This document shows, piece after piece, positions 49,889 to 58,211 of a DNA stretch of 64,000 nt. The DNA is from a virus. The first letter of the stretch is position 1. The number at the start of each line of letters is the position of its first letter. A model generated the notes under the pieces. It was not told the DNA's origin and ran no database searches. It saw nothing but the letters and a program-made list of their open reading frames with translations. The stretch is from the IMG/VR virus record IMGVR_UViG_3300036790_000048, positions 1 to 64,000 of that record; one strand, 5' to 3'. Both the position numbers and the translations under genes were made by a program.

Positions 49889-50223
49889 GGCGTCGCCGCC
49901 GGGCTCTTATAGGGGCACGGCCACCCGTCGTACCCGCAGCTGCAGACGATGTTCATGGGGTCTCCGTCCCGCGTCGTGGCGTGGTGCGCGCTCAGCAGCT
50001 TGTCCTTCACCGGCTCGATGTCCAGCGTCTGCGCAGCCGTCTCAGCGAACTCCGGGGGCGGCAGCGGAGGCTTCTCGCGCAGCGCCTCGATCATCACGTA
50101 CTCGTGGCCAGCCGTGACGGCCCTGCTCCAGGCCGCCATCGCGTCCGCGGCGTCCGGCCCGTTGTAGAGGCCGGTGTGCTTGCTGCCGTCCGTCCGGTCC
50201 ACGTAGTAGTTATAAGTCACCAT
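49885..50223 (-). CDS. Hypothetical protein, 112 aa
   Basis: ATG at 50223 with GGGGGAAG 4 nt upstream. Beta start (TYNYYVDRTDGSKHTG), helix, then CSCGYDGWPC at the end. No family recognised. First gene after the 92-nt intergenic gap. Confidence 0.6.
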   Translation of the reverse strand: MVTYNYYVDRTDGSKHTGLYNGPDAADAMAAWSRAVTAGHEYVMIEALREKPPLPPPEFAETAAQTLDIEPVKDKLLSAHHATTRDGDPMNIVCSCGYDGWPCPYKSPAATP

Positions 50224-50315
50224 GCAGCTTCCCCCACCCTCTTTGCCCCCGTTTCCGCCGACTCGTATTCGGTGTAAACCACGGAGGGCACCACGAGGGT
50301 TTTCTACCGTCTCGC
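50224..50315. promoter_or_regulatory. Intergenic gap with imperfect palindrome and direct repeats
   Basis: 50251-50279 is an imperfect inverted repeat (GTTTCCGCCGA, 7-nt centre, TCGGTGTAAAC). It is followed by two similar units CCACGGAGGG and CCACGAGGG. Lower GC than its surroundings. Could be an operator or transcription start region for the 49885-50223 gene. Confidence 0.3.
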
Positions 50316-51029
50316 TCACGCCGGCAGCCGGAACGGCTGCAGCCGCTCCAGCTCGGCCAGCGCCGTGTCCGACGCGTACGGCCCGCCCCCGTGGTTGGCA
50401 GGGCGGGCCGTCTTCCCGTCTCCAGCGGGCGCTGTCACGGACTTGTAGATGCCGCACGCGAACCGGCAAGCGCCCGTGCCGCACGCTGATTTGTTATCGC
50501 AGCTGAACTCACCGGCCTGCTTGGCGCACTCCGCCGCCGCCGTCTGCTGCGCCTGCCGCAGCTCCGACCGCAGCCGCCACGAGTGCTGCTTCTGGAGGAT
50601 GCCGACCGCCATCTTGGACATGGCCATCACGTAGCTGACGTCCGTGGCCATCGCCTCGTAAGCCCTTGCAGCCATGGGCATCGCCGCTATCAGCGGCGCG
50701 TCCCGCATCGCCTCTTCCGATCGCACCCGCAGCGCGTGCATGAACGCGTGCTTGGTGGCCGGTCGGCCCGCCGCGCCGCGCCCGGTGAACGTCAGCGACG
50801 CGTAGAACTTGCCCCGGTACGGCGCGGCCTCGCTGTGGTAGTCGCACAGCGCGAGCGGGTTGCGGTATCGGGCGAGAGGCTGCCGCACCATCAGGCCCGG
50901 TGCCTCGGTCAGTATCTCGCGCGCCTCGGTGACCATGTTGACGCTGAGCATCACGCCGCCGACCACCAGGAACACCTGCTCCTGCTCAGGCACGGCAAGC
51001 GGAATAGCGCTAATCGCTGGCTGGGACAT
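50316..51029 (-). CDS. Hypothetical protein with Cys cluster, 237 aa
   Basis: Helical middle (AMATDVSYVMAMSKMAVGIL), and FSCDNKSACGTGACRFACGI near the C-terminus with four cysteines. Function unknown. It lies downstream of the holin candidate. Confidence 0.6.
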   Translation of the reverse strand: MSQPAISAIPLAVPEQEQVFLVVGGVMLSVNMVTEAREILTEAPGLMVRQPLARYRNPLALCDYHSEAAPYRGKFYASLTFTGRGAAGRPATKHAFMHALRVRSEEAMRDAPLIAAMPMAARAYEAMATDVSYVMAMSKMAVGILQKQHSWRLRSELRQAQQTAAAECAKQAGEFSCDNKSACGTGACRFACGIYKSVTAPAGDGKTARPANHGGGPYASDTALAELERLQPFRLPA

Positions 51030-51039
51030 GCCGCGCCGC

Positions 51040-51402
51040 CTACAGCTTCCCGGCCGGGGCGGGTGCCTGCCCGACCACCGGCGACACGTTGTGCCGCAGC
51101 AAGTAGCTCATCACCGTGACGATCCCGGCCGCCACCACGGCGATGGTGTGCGGGCTCAGGTGCAGCCCGAACGCCGCAGCCGCCACCAGTATCGTAGATA
51201 TGGATGCCGAGATGATCCCCTGGTTGGGAGGGGTGGTCAGGAACGCCCCGACCAGCGCGCACAGCGCCGTGGAGATGGTCCCGATCGCCGCCAGCTCAGC
51301 CGACGTCAGGTGGAACCCAGGGAAGAACGCGAAGAACATGAGGATGAGGCCGTTAAGCCCAGCCCCCACCATCAGTACCGGCTCACGACGGACGAGGCCC
51401 AT
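51040..51402 (-). CDS. Holin-like membrane protein
   Basis: 120 residues with about four hydrophobic helices: VLMVGAGLNGLILMFFAFF, AIGTISTALCALVGAFL, ISTILVAAAAFGLHL and IAVVAAGIVTVMSYLL. Such a small multi-helix protein beside tail genes is the usual position of a holin, which times lysis by holing the membrane. AGGAG lies 9 nt before the ATG at 51402, and a possible promoter is at 51492-51521. The holin call is by position and topology. Confidence 0.55.
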   Translation of the reverse strand: MGLVRREPVLMVGAGLNGLILMFFAFFPGFHLTSAELAAIGTISTALCALVGAFLTTPPNQGIISASISTILVAAAAFGLHLSPHTIAVVAAGIVTVMSYLLRHNVSPVVGQAPAPAGKL

Positions 51403-51491
51403 TAAACGTACTCCTGACGTGCATGCGGTGGCTCTGGGGGAAGGCCGCGCCGCGGCATCAACAGGCTGCTCGTGCACGCACGGTTAAACGG

Positions 51492-51521
51492 ATGGTACGC
51501 CGATAGGCACACCTCTGGCAA
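51492..51521 (-). promoter_or_regulatory. Candidate sigma-70-type promoter upstream of the holin-like gene
   Basis: On the minus strand TTGCCA (51521-51516), 18-nt spacer, TACCAT (51497-51492): 5/6 and 4/6 matches to the housekeeping consensus, in the 122-nt gap before the holin-like gene. A GCCGC/GCGGC hairpin lies further downstream at 51444-51456. Confidence 0.35.
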
Positions 51522-51524
51522 CTG

Positions 51525-51839
51525 TCAGGGCTCTAGCGTGAAGCTCTCGAAGTCGAACGCGTAGTAGTTCTCCGACCCGCCCGAAATGATGCCCTGCATC
51601 CACCACGTTCCCGGTACCCACCCAGTCGTGGGGACGGTGGCGATGTAGTAGCGACTGGGCGTGTCGTATGTCGCCGTGGCCACGTAGTCAGGGTCCTCCC
51701 GGTCGGCCGGGTTCTCCTGCGGGTTCTTGGGCGGAGCGAACAGGTTAATGGTGCACCCGGCGTCCGCGATGATCTTCCGCGTGAAGCCGTCCGTGCCGCG
51801 GACCTTGAGGTCTATGTTCATCCCGACGTAGAGCGTCAC
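51525..51839 (-). CDS. Small tail-associated protein candidate, 104 aa
   Basis: GTG start. Beta-rich (YVGMNIDLKVRGTDG, YYIATVPTTGWVPGTWWMQG), like small Ig-like structural proteins beside phage tail genes. Role is inferred from position. Confidence 0.55.
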   Translation of the reverse strand: MTLYVGMNIDLKVRGTDGFTRKIIADAGCTINLFAPPKNPQENPADREDPDYVATATYDTPSRYYIATVPTTGWVPGTWWMQGIISGGSENYYAFDFESFTLEP

Positions 51840-51856
51840 GTCTCTGCAATCGGGTG

Positions 51857-54800
51857 CTAGGACGGTGGCTCAGCCAGCATCACCAGCTGCGCCTCACCAG
51901 CCGCATCCTGGCTGATCTGCGCCGCCACGATCTGCAGGTCAAAGATGATGGCCCCCCAGCCAGTCCCCCACGTGTACCAGAGGCCATCCACACCGTGACC
52001 GGAGTCGAAATCGCCCACATCCAGAGACTGGCCGGGCACCGCCTCCGTGCTCGCCCCGGTGCCCGCGTCCGACAATCGCAGCCCGATGGCGTAGCCCTGC
52101 GCCCCGGTGCCAGCGTCCGAGTCGGACACGAACTGGATAAGCCCAGGGACGAACCCGAACTCCGTGTCCGCCCCGCTGTCCAGGTCGAACAGGTGCGCAA
52201 CGATGCCCCAGAACTCCAGCCCGGCCGCCGCGTCGGACCCCGCGAGGCCGATCGCCTGCGCCATGGCCCCAGTGCCCGTGTCAGCCGACGCCAGCCCGAC
52301 CGCGCCAGTCAGGTCGCCGCCAGCTCCGTGATCCGCGTCCGCCGGGTGGCCCGTCTGCTGCCCCGCGTCCGTGCCGGTGCCAGTGTCGGCGTCAGCCGGG
52401 CGGCCCAGCATGACCTGAGCCTCAGCCCCGGACCCTACGTCCGCTGATGCCAGCCCCAGCTGGCCAGTCAGGTCAGCGCCAGTGCCCGCGTCCGAGGAGG
52501 ACACCTGCACGGACTGCCCGATCACCTGCCCGGTGTCCGTGCCCTGGCCGAGGTCGTAGTCAGCCAGCCTAGCCGCCAGCGACTGCGCCTCAGCGCCAGT
52601 CCCAGCGTCTGCGCTCGGCAGCCGGACGCTCTGCAACTCGGCTCCGGTGCCGCTGTCCGATCCGGCCATCTGCTCGACGACCGTCTGCGCCTCAGCGCCA
52701 GACCCAGCGTCGGCCGAACTGACCCGCGTGAACTGCGATTCGGAGCCGGACCCGGAGTCGGCCGCGGCCACCGCCTCGTGCTGTGCCTCAGCCCCGATGC
52801 CAGCGTCAGCACCGGTGACCATCACGCCAGTCTGCTGGGCCTCAGCACCCATGCCGAGGTCGCTGTCCGCCAGCCGGGCGGTGACCGTCTGCGCCTCAGC
52901 GCCGGTGCCGTGGTCACTGTCGGACGGGCTGCCCGACCTGTTGGCCGTCCCGCTGTCCGCGCCCGTGCCGAGGTCGCTGTCCGCCAGCCGGGCGAGCAGC
53001 GCCTGAGACTCCGCCCCGGTGCCTGCGTCGGCCAGCGGCAGGATGACACTCCAGGCCTCGCCGCCAGTGCCCGCGTCCGCGCTAGCGGCCGATGCGACGA
53101 CAGTGCCAGCGTCGGCCCCGGATGCCGCCTCCAGCCCTGCCAGGCCAAGCTGGACGCCCTGGTCCGCCCCGGTGCCCGCGTCGGCCCCCGCCGCCGCCGC
53201 TGCGACGCTGGACGCCTCCTGGCCAGTGCCAGCGTCACTCGCGTTAACCCGAACAGTCTGAGCTGCACTGCCGCTACCCGTATCGGACCCAGCCACCGGA
53301 ATGATCTCGAACGGGCTGCCCGCGTCCGCACCCGTGCCAGCGTCCGCGCTAGCCACCAGGATGACCTGAGCCTCAGCGCCAGCGCCGGTATCCGACCCGG
53401 CCACCGGGATGGTCTCGAAGACAGAGCCCGCGTCCGCTCCAGTCCCCGCGTCCAGCCCACGGACGCCGACGAACTGCGCCTCCGTGCCCTGCCCGGTGTC
53501 CAGCGAGTTCAGCCGGTCGAGGTCGCTGACCGCCTCCACCCCGGTGCCCGCGTCCAGCCCGCTGACGCCGACAAACTGCGCCTCAGCCCCAGACCCCGCG
53601 TCGCTGCCAGACACCGGTGTGGTGCTGACCTCAGCGCCAGCGTCCAGCCCAGACCCAGCGTCGGCCGAGGACACCCCGACGATCTGCAGCTCAGCGCCCG
53701 ACCCGCTGTCCGCTGCCGCCAGCCTGGCCGACGACTGCCCGGCGTCAGCGCCAGTGCCCGCGTCAGCCGACGCCAGCAATACTGCCTGCGCATCAGATCC
53801 GGTGCCCGCGTCCTGGCCAGCCAGGGCAGCCGTGACGACGCCAGTCTCAGCCCCAGTGCCAGCGTCCAGCGCAGACAGGCCGATGCCCTGGGCGTCCGCC
53901 CCGGTGCCACTGTCCGATCCCGCCAGGCTGGCCGCGGCAACGCCGGTCTCAGCACCGTGCCCAGTATCGGCGCTGGCCACCGGGATGGTCTCAGTCGCAG
54001 TGCCAGCGTCACCACCCAGCCCAGCGTCAGACGAAGCCACCGCGATGATCTGCGCCTCAGCCCCGGTACCCGAGTCCGCGGCCAGCACGACTGCGTTAGC
54101 CTGCCCAGCCTCCTGGCCGGTGCCTGCGTCAGCGCTGGCCACCCCGACGTACTGAGCCTCAGTCCCAGACCCAGAGTCGGCACCGGCCAGCGTCGCAACG
54201 ATAACGCCAGTCTCAGCCCCCGTCCCAGCATCAGCCGAGGTGACCAGCACGTACTGCGCCTCAGCACCGGTGCCGGTGTCAGCCGAACTCAGCCGGGCAG
54301 ATACCGTCCCGGTACCATCCGCCCCCGCTCCGCTGTCAGAACTCGCCACGCCGATCTGCTGGGCGTCAGCTCCAGTGCCAACGTCAGCCGACAACAGGGC
54401 TGCTCGCACCTGCCCGGCGTCAGCGCCCGACCCGCTGTCCGCCCCAGCGACGCCCAGCGCCTGCGCGTCCGCTCCAGTGCCCGTGTCCGAGCCGGATACG
54501 GATGCTATGACGCCCTGCGCCTCTAGCCCGGCCCCAGAGTCAGGCGATGCCACCTGGTTAAACTGGACGACGCTCTGCGTCTCCAGGCCCGTGCCGCTGT
54601 CCGAGTCGTGCACGAACGCCGTGAGCGCCTGCAGCTCGGTCCCAGTGCCAGCGTCCGTACTGGGCACCCTGGCCGTGAGCGCCTGCGTCTCCAGGCCAGC
54701 GCCGGTGTCCAGCCCAGCTTCCGGGATGATCTCGTGAACGCCCTGCAGCTCGGCCCCGGTGCCCGTATCCGCGCTCGGCACCCTCGCGGTCAGCGCCTGC

Positions 54801-56290
54801 GCGTCCGCCCCCGCGGCACTCGCATCCGAGCTGGACTTGGGAGTCGATCCGCCGCCTGACACCGGGATAACTCCCGGGCTAACTGCGCCAGGCACAGCCT
54901 TGCCAGGACTCGCCGCCGTCATCGGCAATGGCGACGGAGCCGGCGGGATGATCTCTACGCCAGTGAAGGCTGACTTATTACGAGTAGCGGTCGCGCCAAA
55001 GGTAACCGCAACCCCGGCCGTCGTCCTGGCTATGGCGTAGAACGCCGTCGCATACCCGTTATTGGCGCCCTTGGCAGGCGCGGCAAAAGTGTCAGTGATT
55101 ACGCCATCCACCACAAACGCAGTCGCCGGTGCCTGACCACAGGCACCCACCAGCATCGATCCCGTCTGCGCCGGGGTAATGGTGATACCGGACTGCGTGC
55201 CAGTCGCAGTCTGCCCATTCAGCGCCGCCTGAGCTATCTGCGCAGCCGCGTCAGCAGCGCCCACAGCCTCGAAGATCATGACGTCACAGTCCGTGACCGT
55301 GGACGGCAGCGCAGTAACAGTAACAGTCTGGCTGGCCGGGGAAGACCCCGAGTCCGACACCCATACGGCTGACCCGCCACCTGCACCGGACCCATCGTTA
55401 GCAAACAGAAGCTGGGTCCATGTCTGAGGCCCCGTCCCCGTCAGCGTGAAGCTGGTAGTGGTCAGTCCGTTGCCGTTACATACCGCGCCGATGGCGACCA
55501 GCAGCACATTAGGGCTGGGCGTGAACGACGTGGACGTCAGAGTGTTGGTGCCGTTAAGCGTCGTCGGCTTCCACGTGACATCAACCGGGCCAGACACGGT
55601 GCCTAGCTCAGACCCAGTCCCGCTATCCGAGCTGGAGATGGACGTCCCGCCAGCCAGCTTAAGAGCCACGACCGTGGTAGACCAGTCACCAGACGTGTTC
55701 GTGGTAATGGACGCGGACTCAGTGCCACCGGTCGAGTTCTTATAAAACACAAACAGGTCGAAGTTGAAGCTGCCGCTGTTATTGGATGGGTCAGCCGTGT
55801 AGCCAGTCGGCGTAGTCGCCGTCGCGTTACCAGCCGCGTCACCGTAGACCACGAGCAGGTATTCATTAGACGCGGTGTCCGAGTACGCACCCAGCGTCGC
55901 AGGCGTTCCGCTCCCGCTATTGCCTGCCAGGGTGCCGTCCGGTGTGACGCTAATCCCTGATATCTCCTGCACGAGGATAACCCAGCCGAAGTTATCCGTG
56001 ACATTGAATGTGCCGGTAATAGTCGGCTTAGTACCAGCGTCCCCGGACGGGGTGGCCAGCACATACACCCCGAGGAAGTCCCACCCAGCCGCTACGTTAC
56101 CGCCAAGGAACGTGAATGCATTGTTGTTACTATCCTTGACCGTGCACGCAGTACCAAGAACCGCATCATCGCTGTTGAGGCCGACGATGGCGATCATCAC
56201 CGAGCCGGACGTCAGGTTGCTGGTATACGCGACCGACGCGTTCCCGCTGCTGTTGGTCGCGCTGTTGGACTGGAGGCGTGACCACGCCAT
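51857..56290 (-). CDS. Giant tail-type protein built of D-x-G-x-G repeats
   Basis: 1477 residues. Two N-terminal beta-sandwich domains (about 1-215 and 225-455). Then a linker (ASPGKAVPGAVSPGVIP), then an array of over 50 short units around a core like SADAGTGAEAQ, spaced 12-20 residues, to ~1430, and a short C-terminal domain. The core D-x-G-x-G-x-[DE] could bind Ca2+, as in RTX-like turns, and the array should be a long fibrous stem. The same linker and repeats occur in the 1311-aa protein. GGGAGG precedes the ATG. Likely tail fibre or virion surface protein. Confidence 0.75.
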   Translation of the reverse strand: MAWSRLQSNSATNSSGNASVAYTSNLTSGSVMIAIVGLNSDDAVLGTACTVKDSNNNAFTFLGGNVAAGWDFLGVYVLATPSGDAGTKPTITGTFNVTDNFGWVILVQEISGISVTPDGTLAGNSGSGTPATLGAYSDTASNEYLLVVYGDAAGNATATTPTGYTADPSNNSGSFNFDLFVFYKNSTGGTESASITTNTSGDWSTTVVALKLAGGTSISSSDSGTGSELGTVSGPVDVTWKPTTLNGTNTLTSTSFTPSPNVLLVAIGAVCNGNGLTTTSFTLTGTGPQTWTQLLFANDGSGAGGGSAVWVSDSGSSPASQTVTVTALPSTVTDCDVMIFEAVGAADAAAQIAQAALNGQTATGTQSGITITPAQTGSMLVGACGQAPATAFVVDGVITDTFAAPAKGANNGYATAFYAIARTTAGVAVTFGATATRNKSAFTGVEIIPPAPSPLPMTAASPGKAVPGAVSPGVIPVSGGGSTPKSSSDASAAGADAQALTARVPSADTGTGAELQGVHEIIPEAGLDTGAGLETQALTARVPSTDAGTGTELQALTAFVHDSDSGTGLETQSVVQFNQVASPDSGAGLEAQGVIASVSGSDTGTGADAQALGVAGADSGSGADAGQVRAALLSADVGTGADAQQIGVASSDSGAGADGTGTVSARLSSADTGTGAEAQYVLVTSADAGTGAETGVIVATLAGADSGSGTEAQYVGVASADAGTGQEAGQANAVVLAADSGTGAEAQIIAVASSDAGLGGDAGTATETIPVASADTGHGAETGVAAASLAGSDSGTGADAQGIGLSALDAGTGAETGVVTAALAGQDAGTGSDAQAVLLASADAGTGADAGQSSARLAAADSGSGAELQIVGVSSADAGSGLDAGAEVSTTPVSGSDAGSGAEAQFVGVSGLDAGTGVEAVSDLDRLNSLDTGQGTEAQFVGVRGLDAGTGADAGSVFETIPVAGSDTGAGAEAQVILVASADAGTGADAGSPFEIIPVAGSDTGSGSAAQTVRVNASDAGTGQEASSVAAAAAGADAGTGADQGVQLGLAGLEAASGADAGTVVASAASADAGTGGEAWSVILPLADAGTGAESQALLARLADSDLGTGADSGTANRSGSPSDSDHGTGAEAQTVTARLADSDLGMGAEAQQTGVMVTGADAGIGAEAQHEAVAAADSGSGSESQFTRVSSADAGSGAEAQTVVEQMAGSDSGTGAELQSVRLPSADAGTGAEAQSLAARLADYDLGQGTDTGQVIGQSVQVSSSDAGTGADLTGQLGLASADVGSGAEAQVMLGRPADADTGTGTDAGQQTGHPADADHGAGGDLTGAVGLASADTGTGAMAQAIGLAGSDAAAGLEFWGIVAHLFDLDSGADTEFGFVPGLIQFVSDSDAGTGAQGYAIGLRLSDAGTGASTEAVPGQSLDVGDFDSGHGVDGLWYTWGTGWGAIIFDLQIVAAQISQDAAGEAQLVMLAEPPS
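52000..54830 (-). repeat. Coding repeat array in the 1477-aa protein
   Basis: DNA encoding more than 50 degenerate copies of the D-[ASTL]-G-[TS]-G-[AT]-[DE] core. Nucleotide identity between copies is high enough (for example GCCCCGGTGCC-type segments recur) to make collapse or expansion in short-read assemblies a concern. Confidence 0.85.
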
Positions 56291-56316
56291 GGCGGCCTCC
56301 CGTCAGATTGGAAGCC

Positions 56317-56628
56317 CTAGCTCAGCGGCCCGATGATCACCCGCTGGCTCGCCGCGTACACGTAGGCACTGGCCGGCTGCGGGTACGTCCCCGGCGGCAG
56401 CCCGGTGGTGTAGATCTGGTACAGCGCGTTGGCGTCAGCGAACGCCGTGAATATCGCCGTCGCGTCAGCCGTGGTGAACCCCATCGTCTCCAGGTCAGAC
56501 TCTGCGTACGCCGACAGCCACTCGTAGAAGTTCTCCACATCCTCCAGGGCATTGCGCAGCGCCGCCAGCTTGGCCTGGGCGTTGTTGGTCACGTACGCCT
56601 GCGTGATGCCAGAGGTGAAGATCGCCAT
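56317..56628 (-). CDS. Small tail-region protein, 103 aa
   Basis: Helical N-terminal two-thirds (LAALRNALEDVENFYEWL) and a small C-terminal region with VYAASQRVIIG. It sits between tail proteins and may be a structural or assembly factor. Confidence 0.55.
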   Translation of the reverse strand: MAIFTSGITQAYVTNNAQAKLAALRNALEDVENFYEWLSAYAESDLETMGFTTADATAIFTAFADANALYQIYTTGLPPGTYPQPASAYVYAASQRVIIGPLS

Positions 56629-56632
56629 GCCT

Positions 56633-57247
56633 CTACCTATCGGGCAGACGATAGCTACCAGGCAGCAGACCGGGGTCTAGCGCCGGTGGCGCGAGAGACG
56701 GAGCGATCACTCCACGCTCGCGCAACATACGGACATAACGGCGCACCGACTCCGGCCGCGGCTCGTAGACATGGTGATGCACCACGCTGCCGTGCAAGTG
56801 GATGCCAAACCGGTGATTCTTGATGAGGTAATCGTAGAACCTCCGGTCAATGCCAACCTGATCCTTACCACGGAACGCCGACACCGGGAACCACGTCTGC
56901 ACTTGCGCGCTGAACTTAGTCACCCCGAACCCGCCGATCACCAAGTTAGTGTGCGGCTCCGGGTTCTGCCAGAACGTGTACCCGCACCACGGCTCACGGC
57001 ATCCTAGCAAACTAGGCAGAGTATCCATGAATATCTCTTTGTCCTGCTCAACGATAATCAGGTCCTCGGTGCCGTTCCACCGCTTTTCCATCTCATCAGC
57101 GTATATCTGTCTACTGGGCTTTGTGTCAACCCACTCGACCTCCAACCCCACCTGGGGAGCGTACTTCTCCAGCGCCGCCTTCACCCTCGGGTCCAGATCC
57201 GACTCGAACGGATAGTCACCACCATACATACATACCAGACGAGTCAT
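56633..57247 (-). CDS. Glycosyltransferase-like protein within the tail module
   Basis: 204 residues. LIIVEQDKEI (DxD-like acidic site) followed by LGCREPWCGY, then VIGGFGVTKFSAQVQ, GIDRRFYDYL and HLHGSVVHHHVYEP. This E-[HQ]-D...C-x(4)-W-C...FS...D...H pattern is common to a group of small phage GT-A-like proteins. It might modify the repeat-rich fibres beside it. ATG overlaps the upstream stop (TGATG). Confidence 0.55.
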   Translation of the reverse strand: MTRLVCMYGGDYPFESDLDPRVKAALEKYAPQVGLEVEWVDTKPSRQIYADEMEKRWNGTEDLIIVEQDKEIFMDTLPSLLGCREPWCGYTFWQNPEPHTNLVIGGFGVTKFSAQVQTWFPVSAFRGKDQVGIDRRFYDYLIKNHRFGIHLHGSVVHHHVYEPRPESVRRYVRMLRERGVIAPSLAPPALDPGLLPGSYRLPDR

Positions 57248-58191
57248 CACGCCACCCTGTAGATAACCGGCGCAGTAGCCGTAATTCCATAGACAGTGAA
57301 CCCAGACGTCCACACCGCAGTAAGAATTAGAGGAGACGTCGAGCTGGCCCCGCTGACCGTCACCGCCGAGCCAGAGCTGGCCGCAGCTGCGCCATTATTA
57401 GACGCCACAGCACTCTGCATACCACTGGCCGCAACCAGGCTATTACTAGAGTTATACGGCCCGTAGAAGCAGTTGATGTTAGCCGCGGCCGATGTCACCA
57501 CACCTGCTGAGAGGCCCTGGATAGTAACCTGCCCGTTAACATCAAAACTAGCTCCAGCCACCACCGTAGTCACAGTGAACAAGGGCATATTGGTGCCTTG
57601 CACCAGGCTGGCCAGCTTGGTAGACCCCGTAGATGTAAACGCACCGCCAGCCGATCCAGACCCGCCCCAGTAAAGATTGAACCCCAGGTTCCCGCGTGCC
57701 GTGCCACCATGCGCGGTAATCGATCCAAACGCCAGCGCCTCGAATGTAGCCCCGAGTTCAAGGTCATTAGCCGTGGGAGTATATGTAGCCAGCACAGTCT
57801 CCGTAGTGCTGGTCGTGATCGTCACTGGTGTCGTCACCGCATTAGACGCTTGCTTCAGGTTCTGCAGCGTACCTGCGCTGATCACCATGTCATAAGTGGC
57901 CAGAGCCGAGTGCGCGACGACAGTACCCTCAACCCCACGAATCACCGTCCACGACGAAGACCCGCCGCCCCCCGTGACCACCGCCATAATCTCCGATGGC
58001 GCGGCCGGGTCCACGATTCGGAAGAACGTGTTCGGAAACACACTGTCCTGCGGCGTCGGGAACGTCGTGTACCCAGTCCCCATGACCCAGCTCTCACTGG
58101 TACCAGCGGCCGGCGTAGTGGTGCCATATGTGCCCGTGGCCACGCAGGAGCACTGGTTGCCGAAGATCTCCAGAGTTGCCGTAAGCGCCAT
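57247..58191 (-). CDS. Tail or appendage protein, 314 aa
   Basis: N-terminal ~110 residues look like a virion-attachment domain (FPTPQDSVFPNTFFRIVD, then GGSSSWTVIRGVEGT). The rest is S/T/A/V-rich with repeated beta strands like a receptor-binding or carbohydrate-binding domain. Only weak ribosome site. Placed among fibre genes. Confidence 0.62.
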   Translation of the reverse strand: MALTATLEIFGNQCSCVATGTYGTTTPAAGTSESWVMGTGYTTFPTPQDSVFPNTFFRIVDPAAPSEIMAVVTGGGGSSSWTVIRGVEGTVVAHSALATYDMVISAGTLQNLKQASNAVTTPVTITTSTTETVLATYTPTANDLELGATFEALAFGSITAHGGTARGNLGFNLYWGGSGSAGGAFTSTGSTKLASLVQGTNMPLFTVTTVVAGASFDVNGQVTIQGLSAGVVTSAAANINCFYGPYNSSNSLVAASGMQSAVASNNGAAAASSGSAVTVSGASSTSPLILTAVWTSGFTVYGITATAPVIYRVA

Positions 58192-58211
58192 ATCTCAGCC
58201 TATCGTAGCCA

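Noticed and set aside
52778-54526. Plus-strand open frame opposite the 1477-aa gene
   Set aside because: Same cause: periodic GC-rich repeats create an open antisense frame with no recognisable protein.
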